Shown in pieces: positions 18,557-30,482 of a DNA stretch of 64,000 nt. The stretch spans positions 3,224,001 to 3,288,000 of the forward strand of contig NZ_AP022570.1 in assembly GCF_010728325.1 (NCBI RefSeq), in the 5' to 3' direction. The translations under genes and the position numbers were made by a program. The DNA is from Mycolicibacterium poriferae (lineage in GTDB: Bacteria > Actinomycetota > Actinomycetes > Mycobacteriales > Mycobacteriaceae). Within the stretch, counting starts at the first letter, position 1. Each line of letters opens with the position of its first letter. A model generated the notes under the pieces. The model was given only the letters and a program-made list of their open reading frames with translations, did no database searches and had not been told where the DNA came from.

Positions 18557-19261
18557 TCACCCCGGCGGGCGTAAAGCAGCGAACTCGTCGGTGACCCGAT
18601 AACGGGAATCGGCGAACCGATACAACGCCGCTGGACGCCCGCCGCTGCGTCCGGATCTCGCGGTGGTCCCGGTCCTGGTGATGACGTTGCGCCGCTCGAG
18701 CACGCGTTGCAGGTTGGTCGCGTCGACGTGGTGCCCCAGCGCCGCGCTGTAGATGTCGCGCAGCGTGGAGAGCGCGAATTCGTCTGGTGCCAAGGCGAAT
18801 CCGATGTTGGTGTAGGACAGTTTCGCGCCGAGTCGGATGCGTGCGTGCTCGACCATCGGCCCGTGGTCGAACGCCATCGGCGGCAGATCGCTGACCGCGT
18901 GCCAGCAGGTGTCCGAAGGGAGTTCCGGGGTGGCGGGGGAGGGCACCAGGCCCAGGAACGACGACGCGATCGTGCGCGGTCCGGGCACGCGGATGGGGTC
19001 GGAGAACACGGCGAGCTGCTCGAGATGGGCCAACTCGCGCAGGTCCACTTTCTCCGCCAGCTGGCGCCGAACCGAGCTCGTGAGGTCTTCGTCCGCGCCG
19101 AGCCGACCACCCGGCAGCGACCATCTTCCGCGTTCCGGATCTAGTGCACGCTGCCACAACAGCACGTGAAGTGCGGGTTTCCCGTCGGTGTCGGCGGAGG
19201 CGGGCACGCGAACCTGGAACACCACTGCCAGCACCTCGTGCTCGGTGATAATATGGGCCAC
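18557..19261 (-). CDS. nrtR: NrtR-type Nudix-related transcriptional regulator of NAD synthesis
   Basis: A 234-residue protein with an N-terminal Nudix fold (about 5-140) and a C-terminal winged-helix domain (about 150-230, [12 protein letters not shown] to RRNVITRTG). The Nudix box [20 protein letters not shown] departs from the catalytic REUxEExGU pattern (RQLAEKVDL), so hydrolase activity is doubtful and a regulatory role fits. Divergent from nadABC across a perfect palindrome, as for NrtR repressors that sense NAD-related metabolites. The start is taken as GTG 19261: TACAAT (19274 to 19269) ends eight bases upstream, predicting a leaderless message. A frame extension reaches 19498 but runs over the nadA promoter and coding start. 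Confidence 0.85.
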   Translation of the reverse strand: MAHIITEHEVLAVVFQVRVPASADTDGKPALHVLLWQRALDPERGRWSLPGGRLGADEDLTSSVRRQLAEKVDLRELAHLEQLAVFSDPIRVPGPRTIASSFLGLVPSPATPELPSDTCWHAVSDLPPMAFDHGPMVEHARIRLGAKLSYTNIGFALAPDEFALSTLRDIYSAALGHHVDATNLQRVLERRNVITRTGTTARSGRSGGRPAALYRFADSRYRVTDEFAALRPPG

Positions 19262-19284
19262 GTTTTCGATTGTAAGTCGAAAAC
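19249..19284. promoter_or_regulatory. nadA/nrtR divergent promoter and NrtR-type operator
   Basis: A perfect inverted repeat GTTTTCGA-N7-TCGAAAAC lies at 19262-19284, directly upstream of the regulator start. TACAAT on the minus strand (19274 to 19269) sits inside it and is the likely nrtR -10. On the plus strand TAATAT (19249-19254) is the likely nadA -10; its start, about 19261, abuts the palindrome. Binding here would block both genes. Confidence 0.7.
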
Positions 19285-19309
19285 CTCGCACGTAGTGAAG
19301 GAGGCGGAC

Positions 19310-20353
19310 ATGACGGTCCTGGACCAGAACACCGCTCACGACCTGACCGCACGGATCGTCGACGGTCCCGGCGGCTATTCCGGTGTCGACGGCGACGAGC
19401 AGTGGGCGGCCGAAGTCCGCCGTCTCCTCGACCTGCGTCGCGCCACGCTGCTGGCGCACAACTACCAGCTGCCGGCGATCCAGGATGTGGCCGACCACGT
19501 CGGTGATTCACTGGCACTGTCGCGCATCGCCGCCGAGGCTCCCGAAGACACCATCGTCTTCTGCGGCGTGCACTTCATGGCCGAGACCGCCAAGATCCTG
19601 TCGCCGGCCAAGACCGTCCTCATCCCCGACGAGCGGGCCGGATGCTCGCTGGCCGACTCGATCACCGCCGACGAGCTGCGCGCCTGGAAGGCCGAGCATC
19701 CCGGCGCGGTGGTGGTCTCCTACGTCAACACCACCGCCGCGGTGAAGGCGGAGACCGACATCTGCTGCACGTCGTCGAACGCGGTCGAGGTGGTCGACTC
19801 GATCCCGGCTGACCGCGAGGTCCTGTTCTGCCCCGACCAGTTCCTCGGGGCCCATGTGCGTCGCATGACCGGCCGCACCAACCTGCACGTGTGGGCCGGC
19901 GAGTGCCACGTGCACGCCGGGATCAACGGCGACGAACTCGCCGATCAGGCGCGCACCCATCCCGACGCCGAACTGTTCGTCCACCCCGAGTGCGGGTGTG
20001 CCACCTCGGCGCTGTACCTGGCCGGCGAAGGTTCCTTCCCCGAGGAGCGGGTCAAGATCCTGTCCACCGGTGGCATGCTCGACGCCGCCCGCCAGACCGG
20101 CGCCCGCCAGGTCCTGGTCGCCACGGAGGTGGGCATGCTGCACCAGTTGCGCCGCGCCGCGCCGGAGGTGGACTTCCAAGCGGTCAACGACCGCGCGTCC
20201 TGCCGCTACATGAAGATGATCACCCCCGCGGCGTTGCTGCGCTGCCTCGTCGAGGGTGCCGACGAGGTGCACGTGGACCCGGACGTCGCGACGTCGGCGC
20301 GAGCCAGCGTGCAGCGGATGATCGAGATCGGACAGCCCGGCGGCGGCGAATGA
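19310..20353 (+). CDS. nadA: quinolinate synthase A
   Basis: [4Fe-4S] enzyme that condenses iminoaspartate with dihydroxyacetone phosphate to quinolinate. The 347 residues have the three-domain NadA pattern. Candidate cluster cysteines are in [11 protein letters not shown] (C152/C153), [12 protein letters not shown] and [29 protein letters not shown] and [13 protein letters not shown] are further family blocks. ATG 19310 has AAGGAGG five bases upstream (19298-19304). It is the first gene of nadA-nadB-nadC, with an ATGA overlap to nadB, and is expressed from a promoter next to the NrtR-type operator. Confidence 0.96.
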   Translation: MTVLDQNTAHDLTARIVDGPGGYSGVDGDEQWAAEVRRLLDLRRATLLAHNYQLPAIQDVADHVGDSLALSRIAAEAPEDTIVFCGVHFMAETAKILSPAKTVLIPDERAGCSLADSITADELRAWKAEHPGAVVVSYVNTTAAVKAETDICCTSSNAVEVVDSIPADREVLFCPDQFLGAHVRRMTGRTNLHVWAGECHVHAGINGDELADQARTHPDAELFVHPECGCATSALYLAGEGSFPEERVKILSTGGMLDAARQTGARQVLVATEVGMLHQLRRAAPEVDFQAVNDRASCRYMKMITPAALLRCLVEGADEVHVDPDVATSARASVQRMIEIGQPGGGE

Positions 20354-21939
20354 CGCGCTCACCCGCCTGCGGCGGGAGTAGCCCAATCGCCGCCTGCGGC
20401 GGCAGTAACCTCTGGCGCCAGCGCGCCGACGTCGTCGTCATCGGCACCGGCGTAGCCGGCTTGGCCGCGGCGCTGGCCGCGCACCGCCGCGGCCGCACGG
20501 TGGTCGTGCTGAGCAAGGTCGGGGACACCGCCACGTTCTACGCGCAGGGCGGCATCGCGGTGGTGTTGCCGGAGAGCTTTCGCGACACCGACGACTCCGT
20601 CGACGCACACGTCGCCGACACACTCGCCGCGGGCGCGGGACTGTGTGATCCCGACGCCGTCCGATCGATCGTGGCCGACGGGTACCGCGCCGTCACCGAC
20701 CTGGTCGGGTGGGGAGCCCGGTTCGACGAATCCGCAGCCGGCGGCTGGGCGCTGACCCGCGAAGGCGGCCACACCCGGCACCGCATCATCCACGCCGGAG
20801 GCGACGCCACTGGCGCGGAGGTCCAGCGGGCTCTGGACGACGCTGCAGCCCGGCTCGACGTCCGACACAACCACGTCGCGGTGGACCTGATGCTCGACGA
20901 CGGAACGGTGTCCGGGGTCCTGGTCCTCAGCGACGACGGCCCCGGGGTCATCCACGCGCCCTCGGTGATCATCGCGACGGGAGGTCTGGGGCATCTGTAC
21001 CAGGCCACCACCAACCCCGAAGGCTCGACCGGTGACGGCATCGCCCTGGCGATGTGGGCCGGGATGGCGGTCAGCGACGTCGAGTTCGTCCAATTCCACC
21101 CGACCATGCTGTTCGACCCGGGCAGTACCGGCCGGCGACCGCTCATCACCGAGGCGCTGCGCGGTGAAGGGGCTGTGCTCGTCGACGCCCACGGCCAGTC
21201 GGTGACCGCGGGCACCCATCCGATGGGCGATCTGGCGCCGCGCGACGTCGTCGCGGCCGCGATCGAGGCCCGTCTGACGCAGACCGGTGATGCGTGCGTG
21301 TTTCTCGACGCACGGGCCATCGACCGTCTGCCTGAACGTTTTCCCACCGTCACCGCCGCGTGCCTGCGAGCGGGGATCGACCCGGTGCGGGAGCTCATCC
21401 CGGTGGTTCCAGGCGCCCACTACAGCTGTGGGGGAGTCGCCACCGATGTGCACGGCCGGACCGAGGTGGCCGGCTTGTTCGCCGCAGGGGAAGCGGCGCG
21501 CACCGGGATGCACGGCGCCAACCGGCTGGCCAGCAACAGCCTCCTGGAAGGGCTCGTCGTCGGAGGACGCGCCGGAACGGCCGCCGCCGAACACGCCGCG
21601 CACGCCGGCCCCACCCGGGTCGCTGCGGCGGCGCTCCCGGCCCGGCCGGCGGTACCGCGCGCCGAGCTGCAACGGGCGATGACCACCCACGCCTCCGTCA
21701 CCCGCACCGGTGACGGGTTGGCTGCTCTGCAGGAGATTCTCGACGGCGCGCCGATGCGCCGGCTGAGCAGGCGCCGCGACGTCGAAGACGCAGCGCTGAC
21801 GACGGTGGCGGGCGCCCTCGCGGCCGCCACCCGCGCGCGCACCGAATCCCGCGGGTGTCATCACCGCGCCGACTTCCCGGACACCGATCCGGCGCAGGCT
21901 TTCAGTCGCACTTTGGTTCCGGAGGTGGCGGGCACATGA
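20350..21939 (+). CDS. nadB: L-aspartate oxidase
   Basis: FAD enzyme that oxidises L-aspartate to iminoaspartate for NadA. The 529 residues show the dinucleotide motif [15 protein letters not shown] (about 30-44), [27 protein letters not shown], the active-site block QFHPTMLF and [12 protein letters not shown], and [13 protein letters not shown] with [16 protein letters not shown], then a C-terminal helical domain. ATG 20350 overlaps the nadA stop. Between the start and the usual N-terminus ([12 protein letters not shown]) lies an extra stretch of about 18 residues, [17 protein letters not shown], encoded by two 27-bp palindromic repeats. Confidence 0.95.
   Translation: MTRSPACGGSSPIAACGGSNLWRQRADVVVIGTGVAGLAAALAAHRRGRTVVVLSKVGDTATFYAQGGIAVVLPESFRDTDDSVDAHVADTLAAGAGLCDPDAVRSIVADGYRAVTDLVGWGARFDESAAGGWALTREGGHTRHRIIHAGGDATGAEVQRALDDAAARLDVRHNHVAVDLMLDDGTVSGVLVLSDDGPGVIHAPSVIIATGGLGHLYQATTNPEGSTGDGIALAMWAGMAVSDVEFVQFHPTMLFDPGSTGRRPLITEALRGEGAVLVDAHGQSVTAGTHPMGDLAPRDVVAAAIEARLTQTGDACVFLDARAIDRLPERFPTVTAACLRAGIDPVRELIPVVPGAHYSCGGVATDVHGRTEVAGLFAAGEAARTGMHGANRLASNSLLEGLVVGGRAGTAAAEHAAHAGPTRVAAAALPARPAVPRAELQRAMTTHASVTRTGDGLAALQEILDGAPMRRLSRRRDVEDAALTTVAGALAAATRARTESRGCHHRADFPDTDPAQAFSRTLVPEVAGT
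20359..20412 (+). repeat. two REP-like hairpin repeats inside the nadB 5' end
   Basis: CCCGCC-TGC-GGCGGG (20362-20376) and GCCGCC-TGC-GGCGGC (20389-20403) are perfect palindromes with 3-base spacers, 27 bp apart. The bases AGTAGCCC and AGTAACCT follow the two copies. Twenty-seven is nine codons, so the insert is in frame and encodes the repeated peptide ACGGS near the NadB N-terminus. As RNA each would form a strong hairpin just after the start codon. Confidence 0.75.
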
Positions 21940-22811
21940 TCGACCTGACCTGTACTGCACTAAGCGAGGGCGAGCTCACCGAAGCTCGTGGCGTCATCGC
22001 GCGGGCACTCGACGAGGACCTGCGCTACGGACCGGATGTGACCACACTGGCCACGGTGCCCGCCGACGCCACCACCACAGCCTCGGTGGTGAGCCGGGAA
22101 CCCGGCGTGCTCGCAGGAGCGGACGTCGCGTTGATGGTGCTCGACGATGTGCTCGGCCCCGACAGCTACCGGGTCACACACCGGGTGCCCGACGGTTCGC
22201 GGCTGGAACCCGGCGGGGTCGCTCTGACGATCGAGGGTCCGACCCGGGGGATCCTGACGGCCGAGCGCACGATGCTGAACGTCCTGTGCCACCTGTCCGG
22301 CATCGCGACGACGACGGCGGCGTGGGTCGAGGCGATTTCTGGAACGCGGGCCCAGATCCGCGACACCCGCAAGACGCTGCCCGGCCTGCGCGCCCTGCAG
22401 AAGTACGCCGTCCGCGTCGGTGGCGGAGTGAACCACCGCATGGGACTCGGTGATGCGGCGCTGATCAAGGACAACCATGTCGCCGCGGCGGGCTCGATCC
22501 TGGCCGCGCTGCGCCAGGTGCGCGCCGCGGCGCCGGACCTGCCGTGCGAGGTCGAAGTGGATTCGCTCGAACAACTCGACGAGATCCTCGCCGAGGATGT
22601 CGAGCTGGTGTTGCTCGACAACTTCCCGGTGTGGCAGACACAGATCGCGGTGCAGCGCCGCGACACGCGCGCGCCCGGCACCAAGCTGGAGTCCTCCGGC
22701 GGCCTGTCCCTGCCGAACGCCGCCGACTACGCCGGTACCGGGGTAGATTATCTGGCCGTCGGTGCGCTCACCCACTCGGTGCAGGTGCTCGACCTGGGGT
22801 TGGATCTGTAG
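21936..22811 (+). CDS. nadC: nicotinate-nucleotide pyrophosphorylase (quinolinate phosphoribosyltransferase)
   Basis: Converts quinolinate and PRPP to nicotinate mononucleotide, closing the de novo NAD branch. The 291 residues show EDLRYGPDVTTLATV near the N-terminus, the family block IRDTRKTLPGLRALQKYAV, GGGVNHRMGLGDAALIKDNH and EVEVDSLEQLDE, and the phosphate-binding LESSGGLSL. ATG 21936 overlaps the nadB stop in ATGA and has GGAGG upstream; the upstream frame extension is a nadB shadow. Third gene of the NrtR-controlled operon. Confidence 0.96.
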   Translation: MIDLTCTALSEGELTEARGVIARALDEDLRYGPDVTTLATVPADATTTASVVSREPGVLAGADVALMVLDDVLGPDSYRVTHRVPDGSRLEPGGVALTIEGPTRGILTAERTMLNVLCHLSGIATTTAAWVEAISGTRAQIRDTRKTLPGLRALQKYAVRVGGGVNHRMGLGDAALIKDNHVAAAGSILAALRQVRAAAPDLPCEVEVDSLEQLDEILAEDVELVLLDNFPVWQTQIAVQRRDTRAPGTKLESSGGLSLPNAADYAGTGVDYLAVGALTHSVQVLDLGLDL

Positions 22812-22814
22812 ATC

Positions 22815-23291
22815 GTGGAGAGGTCTCCGAGACGCCCGATGACCTCGGTCGTCGCGCTCGCTCTGGCAGTGCTGTCGCTGGGTCTGGCGGTCGTCGCGCT
22901 GGTGCGGCAGCGCGACGGCGCCCCCGAGTACAGCCCGGCTCAGCGCGACGAGGCGCGGACAGCGATCTGCGCGGCGTTCGCCACCGTGCGCACCGGGGTG
23001 GCGATCAACACCAACCGCGAGCCGCCGGGCGGCTTCGGCGACGTCGCAGGAGCTCTTGCGGTGTCGGGCAACGCACGGGCGGCGCTGTTCGACGGCGGTC
23101 AGTACCTGCTGGCCAGGATGGATCCGGCCACTCCGCCGGAGCTGGCGAGCCAGATCCACAGGTTCGCCGATCTGGTGATGGACATCGGTGCGGCCGCCAC
23201 CGCCGGTGTGCCCGACTCGGATCCGGTGCAGGCCGACCGTCTCGAGCAGGCCGAGGACGCCAGCGCTCAGATCAGCGGTTTGTGCGCGTGA
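22815..23291 (+). CDS. membrane-anchored hypothetical protein
   Basis: A 158-residue protein with one N-terminal helix (about residues 10-30, VVALALAVLSLGLAVVALV) followed by a soluble, alanine-rich helical domain, probably outside the membrane. Cysteines occur near 52 (AICAAF) and at the end (SGLCA). The layout resembles the small anchored proteins seen beside mycobacterial envelope genes, but no domain is recognised. Starts GTG 22815 or ATG 22839 are both possible; neither has a strong ribosome site. It follows nadC by three bases and may be co-transcribed. Confidence 0.55.
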   Translation: MERSPRRPMTSVVALALAVLSLGLAVVALVRQRDGAPEYSPAQRDEARTAICAAFATVRTGVAINTNREPPGGFGDVAGALAVSGNARAALFDGGQYLLARMDPATPPELASQIHRFADLVMDIGAAATAGVPDSDPVQADRLEQAEDASAQISGLCA

Positions 23292-23294
23292 TCG

Positions 23295-23933
23295 TCAGGC
23301 CGCGGCGGGACCGCGGCGCACCAACGCCAGCACCACCGCGGCGCCGGCGAACAAGCCCGAGAAGACACGGTTGAGCGCGGTCTGCTGGCGGGGTGTGCGC
23401 AGCCAGGTCAACAGCCGTACCGCCAGCCCGGTGTAGAGGCCCATCACGACCAGATCGACCACCACCATCGTGGCCCCGATGGCCAGGTATTGAGGCAGCA
23501 GCGGGGCGGTCGGCACGACGAACTGCGGCATCACCGCCAGAAAGAACACCAGCGCCTTGGGATTGCTGGCATTGACCAGGAAGCCACGCACCAGCAGCGC
23601 GGAACGCCCCCCGCCGGCAGCATCGTCGAGCCGGCTGACAAGGTCGACCGTGGCGGCGCGCCACTGCCGCACCGCCAGGTAGGCCAGGTAGGCCACCCCG
23701 AGCCATTTGATGATCGTGAACGCCAGGATCGAGTTCGCCACGGCGGCCCCCAGGCCGACGGCGACCAGCGCCAGCTGCAGGACCAGGCCCGCCTCCAGCC
23801 CCGCGATGGACCAGTACCCGCGCTTGATTCCGTGCGTCGCCCCGGTGGCCATCGACTGGACCGCGCCGGCGCCCGGCGACACCGCGATCACGATCGCCGC
23901 CCCGAAGAACGCCAGCCACATCTGCCAGGTCAT
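23295..23933 (-). CDS. LysE/RhtB-family exporter
   Basis: A 212-residue inner-membrane protein with about six helices. The N-terminal VIAVSPGAGAVQSMATG corresponds to the LysE-family block (usually SPGPN), followed by HGIKRGYWSIAGLEAGL and NASNPKALVFFLAVMPQF, the most conserved family segment. Members export amino acids or related metabolites; the substrate here is unknown. Leftward, ending three bases from the convergent gene. Confidence 0.85.
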   Translation of the reverse strand: MTWQMWLAFFGAAIVIAVSPGAGAVQSMATGATHGIKRGYWSIAGLEAGLVLQLALVAVGLGAAVANSILAFTIIKWLGVAYLAYLAVRQWRAATVDLVSRLDDAAGGGRSALLVRGFLVNASNPKALVFFLAVMPQFVVPTAPLLPQYLAIGATMVVVDLVVMGLYTGLAVRLLTWLRTPRQQTALNRVFSGLFAGAAVVLALVRRGPAAA

Positions 23934-23945
23934 GACCTGAGTCTG

Positions 23946-24350
23946 TCAGGGGTGTCCAACCGATTTCGGCTGGACGTCCGCGACGAAGACGGCGACCTTG
24001 CGGGCTTGGCGGCGGGCGAACCCCGGCAGCGCATCGACGCCGTCGCCGCTGGGGGCGATCCGCGGGTTCACGATGTGGACTTCGTCACCGGACATCGTGA
24101 CGTCGGCCGCGCCGGCAGCCAGGACGTTCTTGGCCCAGTCGGTCTTGCCGTGGCCCAGCACGATCGCCAGCTGGGAGTCGTTGCGGTATGCGGTCACGAT
24201 GGTCTCGTACGCCCGTCCGGAGGTGCGACCTCGGTGTTTGATGACCGACAGCCCGGGCATCCGACCGGCCAGCGGCTTGACGATGGGGTTGAAGTACTTG
24301 ATCTGGATCCGGTCGAGCCACTCCGGGAACATCCGCGGCAGTTCCGACAT
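23946..24350 (-). CDS. nitroreductase/deazaflavin-dependent (F420) family protein
   Basis: A 134-residue split-barrel protein of the Ddn-like, F420-associated family. MSELPRMFPEWLDRIQIKYFNPIVKPLAG at the start is the usual N-terminal helix, followed by GLSVIKHRGRTSGR and RNDSQLAIVLGHG, the cofactor-side strands. The start at 24350 follows a GGAGG on the minus strand; the frame extends 12 codons further without support. Equivalent in position to Rv1598c. The physiological substrate is unknown. Divergent from hisD. Confidence 0.75.
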   Translation of the reverse strand: MSELPRMFPEWLDRIQIKYFNPIVKPLAGRMPGLSVIKHRGRTSGRAYETIVTAYRNDSQLAIVLGHGKTDWAKNVLAAGAADVTMSGDEVHIVNPRIAPSGDGVDALPGFARRQARKVAVFVADVQPKSVGHP

Positions 24351-24357
24351 GACGCCT

Positions 24358-24394
24358 CCAAACCGATTTGGCCTGCTCTGGGACAATGGACAGC
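24358..24394. promoter_or_regulatory. hisD leaderless promoter and adjacent palindrome
   Basis: CTGGGACAAT ends at 24387, and GACAAT (24382-24387) acts as the likely -10, eight bases before GTG 24395. The same ten bases precede trpE with the same spacing. Upstream, CCAAA-CCGA-TTTGG (24358-24371) is a 14-bp palindrome that could be an operator for either divergent gene. Confidence 0.45.
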
Positions 24395-27466
<3,072 letters not shown>

Positions 27467-27470
<4 letters not shown>

Positions 27471-28087
27471 CAGCCAAACTCGTCGTCCTGGACTACGGAT
27501 CGGGCAACCTGCGGTCGGCGCAGCGCGCGCTGGAACGCGTCGGCGCGCACGTCGACGTGACCGCCGATCCGCACGCCGCGATGGAGGCTGACGGGCTGGT
27601 CGTACCGGGGGTGGGCGCCTTCGAGTCCTGTATGACCGGCCTGCGCAAGATCGACGGCGAGAAGATCATCGCCGACCGGCTCGCGGCCGACCGTCCCGTC
27701 CTGGGGGTCTGCGTGGGAATGCAGATCCTGTTCAGCCGCGGGGTGGAGTTCGGGGTGGAGACCACCGGTTGCGGGCAGTGGCCCGGCGCGGTGATCCGGC
27801 TGGACGCGCCGGTGATTCCGCACATGGGATGGAACGTGGTGGACGCCCCGGCCGACAGCGTGCTGTTCCGGGGGCTGGACCCCGACACCCGGTTCTACTT
27901 CGTGCACTCCTATGCCGCACAGCAGTGGGAGGGCGATCCGTCGGCACTGCTGACATGGGCCACCCACCACGTGCCGTTCCTGGCCGCGGTGGAGACGGGT
28001 GCGTTGTCGGCCACCCAGTTCCATCCCGAGAAGAGCGGAGACGCCGGCGCCGAATTGCTGTCCAACTGGATCGGGGCGCTAAGTTGA
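27467..28087 (+). CDS. hisH: imidazole glycerol phosphate synthase, glutamine amidotransferase subunit
   Basis: Class I glutaminase that delivers ammonia to HisF. The 206 residues hold the nucleophile C82 in [11 protein letters not shown] and the His-Glu pair in QFHPEKSG near residue 188. [13 protein letters not shown] is the usual N-terminal block. GTG start overlaps the hisB stop. HisF is encoded two genes downstream, and the two form the synthase complex. Confidence 0.95.
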
Positions 28088-28092
28088 GCCCC

Positions 28093-28842
28093 GTGAATGC
28101 GACCGCTCCCTCGCTCATCCTGCTGCCCGCCGTCGACGTCGTCGAAGGCCGCGCGGTGCGCCTGGTGCAGGGCCAAGCCGGCAGTGAGACCGAGTACGGC
28201 TCGGCGCTCGACGCCGCGATGACCTGGCAGCGCGACGGTGCTGAGTGGATCCACCTGGTCGATCTGGACGCGGCTTTCGGACGCGGTTCCAACCGGGAAC
28301 TGCTCGCCGAGGTGGTCGGCAAGCTCGACGTGGCAGTCGAACTGTCGGGCGGTATCCGCGATGACGACTCTCTGACCGCGGCCCTGGCCACCGGATGTGC
28401 GCGGGTGAACCTGGGCACCGCGGCGCTGGAGAACCCTCAGTGGTGCGCCAAGGTCGTCGCCGAACACGGCGACAAGGTGGCCGTCGGCCTCGACGTCAAG
28501 ATCTCCGGCGACGATTACCGGCTGCGTGGGCGCGGCTGGGAGACCGACGGCGGTGACCTGTGGACGGTGCTGGAACGCCTTGATTCCGAGGGCTGTTCGC
28601 GCTTCGTGGTCACCGACGTCACCAAGGACGGAACGCTCAAGGGCCCGAACCTCGATCTGCTGGCCGCGGTGTGCGAACGCACCGAGGCCCCGGTCATCGC
28701 GTCCGGTGGGGTGTCGAGCCTCGACGATCTGCGCGCGATCGCAACACTGACCGATCGCGGAGTCGAGGGCGCGATCGTCGGGAAGGCGCTCTACGCCGAG
28801 CGTTTCACGCTGCCCGAGGCACTGGCCGCGGTTCGCTCGTGA
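28093..28842 (+). CDS. priA: phosphoribosyl isomerase A (HisA/TrpF bifunctional)
   Basis: TIM-barrel isomerase of about 249 residues. In mycobacteria this protein (HisA, PriA) isomerises both ProFAR in histidine synthesis and phosphoribosyl-anthranilate in tryptophan synthesis. The catalytic Asp pair is in [13 protein letters not shown] and [16 protein letters not shown]. The absence of trpF from the trp operon in this window fits the dual role. I chose GTG 28093; a TTG at 28084 overlapping the hisH stop (TTGA) is also possible. Ends in a GTGA overlap with impA. Confidence 0.9.
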   Translation: MNATAPSLILLPAVDVVEGRAVRLVQGQAGSETEYGSALDAAMTWQRDGAEWIHLVDLDAAFGRGSNRELLAEVVGKLDVAVELSGGIRDDDSLTAALATGCARVNLGTAALENPQWCAKVVAEHGDKVAVGLDVKISGDDYRLRGRGWETDGGDLWTVLERLDSEGCSRFVVTDVTKDGTLKGPNLDLLAAVCERTEAPVIASGGVSSLDDLRAIATLTDRGVEGAIVGKALYAERFTLPEALAAVRS

Positions 28843-29657
28843 CCGTGGAGCCGCAGCAACTGCGTGACCTGCTCGCCACCGCCGCCGGCGTACTCGACTC
28901 GGCCTCCGCGCAGTTCGTCGCCGGCCATCGCGCCGATTCGGCCGTGGAGAAGAAGGGCAACGACTTCGCCACCGAGGTCGATCTCGCGATCGAACGCCGG
29001 GTGGTGGCCGAACTGACCAGGCTGACCGGCATCGGTGTGCACGGCGAGGAATTCGGCGGGGAGTCGTTGGACGCCGAGTTGGTGTGGGTCCTCGATCCCA
29101 TCGACGGCACCTTCAACTACGCCGCGGGGTCACCGATGGCCGCGATGCTGCTCGCTCTGCTGGCCGACGGGGTACCCGTGCTGGGTTTGACGTGGCTGCC
29201 GTTCGTCGGGCAGCGCTACACCGCGATGACCGGCGAACCGGTGTTGTGCAACGGCGACGCTCTGCCCTCGTTGGCGCCGGGCGCCCTGTCGGAGTCGGTC
29301 GTGGGCATCGGCACCTTCAACATCGACTCGCGCGGCCGCTATCCGGGCCGGTACCGGGCCGAGGTCCTCGCGAATTTGAGCCGGAAATGCTCGCGGGTGC
29401 GGATGCACGGGTCGACCGGTATCGACATGGCGTTCGTCGCGGCCGGGATTCTCGGCGCCGCGATCAGCTTCGGGCACCACATCTGGGATCACGCCGCCGG
29501 GGTGGCGTTGGTGCGCGCCGCGGGCGGTGTGGTCACCGATCTGGCGGGCCGACCGTGGACCGCGTCGTCGCCGTCGGCGTTGGCCGCGGCCCCGGGGGTG
29601 CATGAGGAGATGCTCGACATCGTGCGCGCCGCAGGCGTTCCGGAGGATTACCTGTGA
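28839..29657 (+). CDS. impA: inositol monophosphatase family protein
   Basis: Mg-dependent phosphatase of 272 residues. Metal motifs are [20 protein letters not shown] and the C-terminal [16 protein letters not shown]. In M. tuberculosis the corresponding gene in the his cluster is impA, proposed to act on inositol phosphate; a histidinol-phosphate phosphatase role is the alternative, since HisN proteins belong to the same family. Position inside the his operon, with GTGA overlaps on both sides, keeps that option open. Confidence 0.85.
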   Translation: MTVEPQQLRDLLATAAGVLDSASAQFVAGHRADSAVEKKGNDFATEVDLAIERRVVAELTRLTGIGVHGEEFGGESLDAELVWVLDPIDGTFNYAAGSPMAAMLLALLADGVPVLGLTWLPFVGQRYTAMTGEPVLCNGDALPSLAPGALSESVVGIGTFNIDSRGRYPGRYRAEVLANLSRKCSRVRMHGSTGIDMAFVAAGILGAAISFGHHIWDHAAGVALVRAAGGVVTDLAGRPWTASSPSALAAAPGVHEEMLDIVRAAGVPEDYL

Positions 29658-30439
29658 GAACCAGCAGTGACGTCGCCACCCGCGTCATCCCTTGCCTCGA
29701 CGTCGACGACGGTCGGGTGGTCAAGGGCGTCAACTTCGAAAACCTGCGTGACGCCGGCGACCCGGTCGAGTTGGCCGCGGTGTATGACGCCGAGGGCGCC
29801 GACGAGTTGACGTTTCTGGATGTGACCGCTTCGTCGTCGGGCCGGGCCACGATGCTCGAGGTGGTGCGCCGCACCGCGGAACAGGTGTTCATCCCGCTGA
29901 CGGTCGGCGGGGGTGTGCGCTCGGTGGCCGACGTCGACGTGTTGCTGCGCGCCGGCGCGGACAAGGTGTCGGTGAACACCGCCGCGATCGCCCGACCGGA
30001 GCTGTTGTCGGAACTGTCCCGGCAGTTCGGTTCGCAGTGCATCGTGCTCTCGGTCGACGCCAGGACCGTTCCCGCGGACGGCGAGCCCACACCGTCGGGC
30101 TGGGAGGTCACCACGCACGGCGGCCGGCGCGGCACCGGGATCGACGCCGTCGACTGGGCCGCCCGGGGAGCCGAGCTGGGTGTCGGGGAGATCCTGCTGA
30201 ACTCGATGGACGCCGACGGCACCAAGGCCGGGTTCGATCTGGCAATGCTGCGGGCGGTGCGGGGCGCGGTGACGGTGCCGGTGATCGCCAGCGGCGGCGC
30301 GGGTCGCGTCGAGCACTTCGCGCCTGCGGTGCAGGCCGGAGCCGACGCTGTGCTAGCGGCCAGCGTGTTCCACTTCCGCGAATTGAGCATCGGTGAGGTG
30401 AAGGCAGCGATGAAGGCCGAAGGAATCACGGTGCGATGA
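29654..30439 (+). CDS. hisF: imidazole glycerol phosphate synthase, cyclase subunit
   Basis: TIM-barrel cyclase that uses ammonia from HisH to form imidazole-glycerol phosphate and AICAR. The 261 residues show [19 protein letters not shown], with the catalytic Asp in [14 protein letters not shown], and the second Asp in [13 protein letters not shown], with phosphate loops ending [16 protein letters not shown] start overlaps the impA stop. Its stop lies inside an ATGA that opens a repeat unit; the IS110 element follows, so hisI is displaced by about 1.6 kb. Confidence 0.96.
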   Translation: MRTSSDVATRVIPCLDVDDGRVVKGVNFENLRDAGDPVELAAVYDAEGADELTFLDVTASSSGRATMLEVVRRTAEQVFIPLTVGGGVRSVADVDVLLRAGADKVSVNTAAIARPELLSELSRQFGSQCIVLSVDARTVPADGEPTPSGWEVTTHGGRRGTGIDAVDWAARGAELGVGEILLNSMDADGTKAGFDLAMLRAVRGAVTVPVIASGGAGRVEHFAPAVQAGADAVLAASVFHFRELSIGEVKAAMKAEGITVR

Positions 30440-30472
30440 GCGCTTGCGCGAAGAGAAGAAAACAGCGATGAG
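30436..30472 (+). repeat. junction repeat at the hisF stop, left of the IS
   Basis: A 32-bp unit at 30436-30467 begins ATGAGCGCTTGCGCGAAGAG, with its TGA being the hisF stop. A second ATGAG starts at 30468 and is cut off by the IS element after 30472. The remainder of that unit resumes at 31990. Confidence 0.7.
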
Positions 30473-30482
30473 TAGCCCTGTG

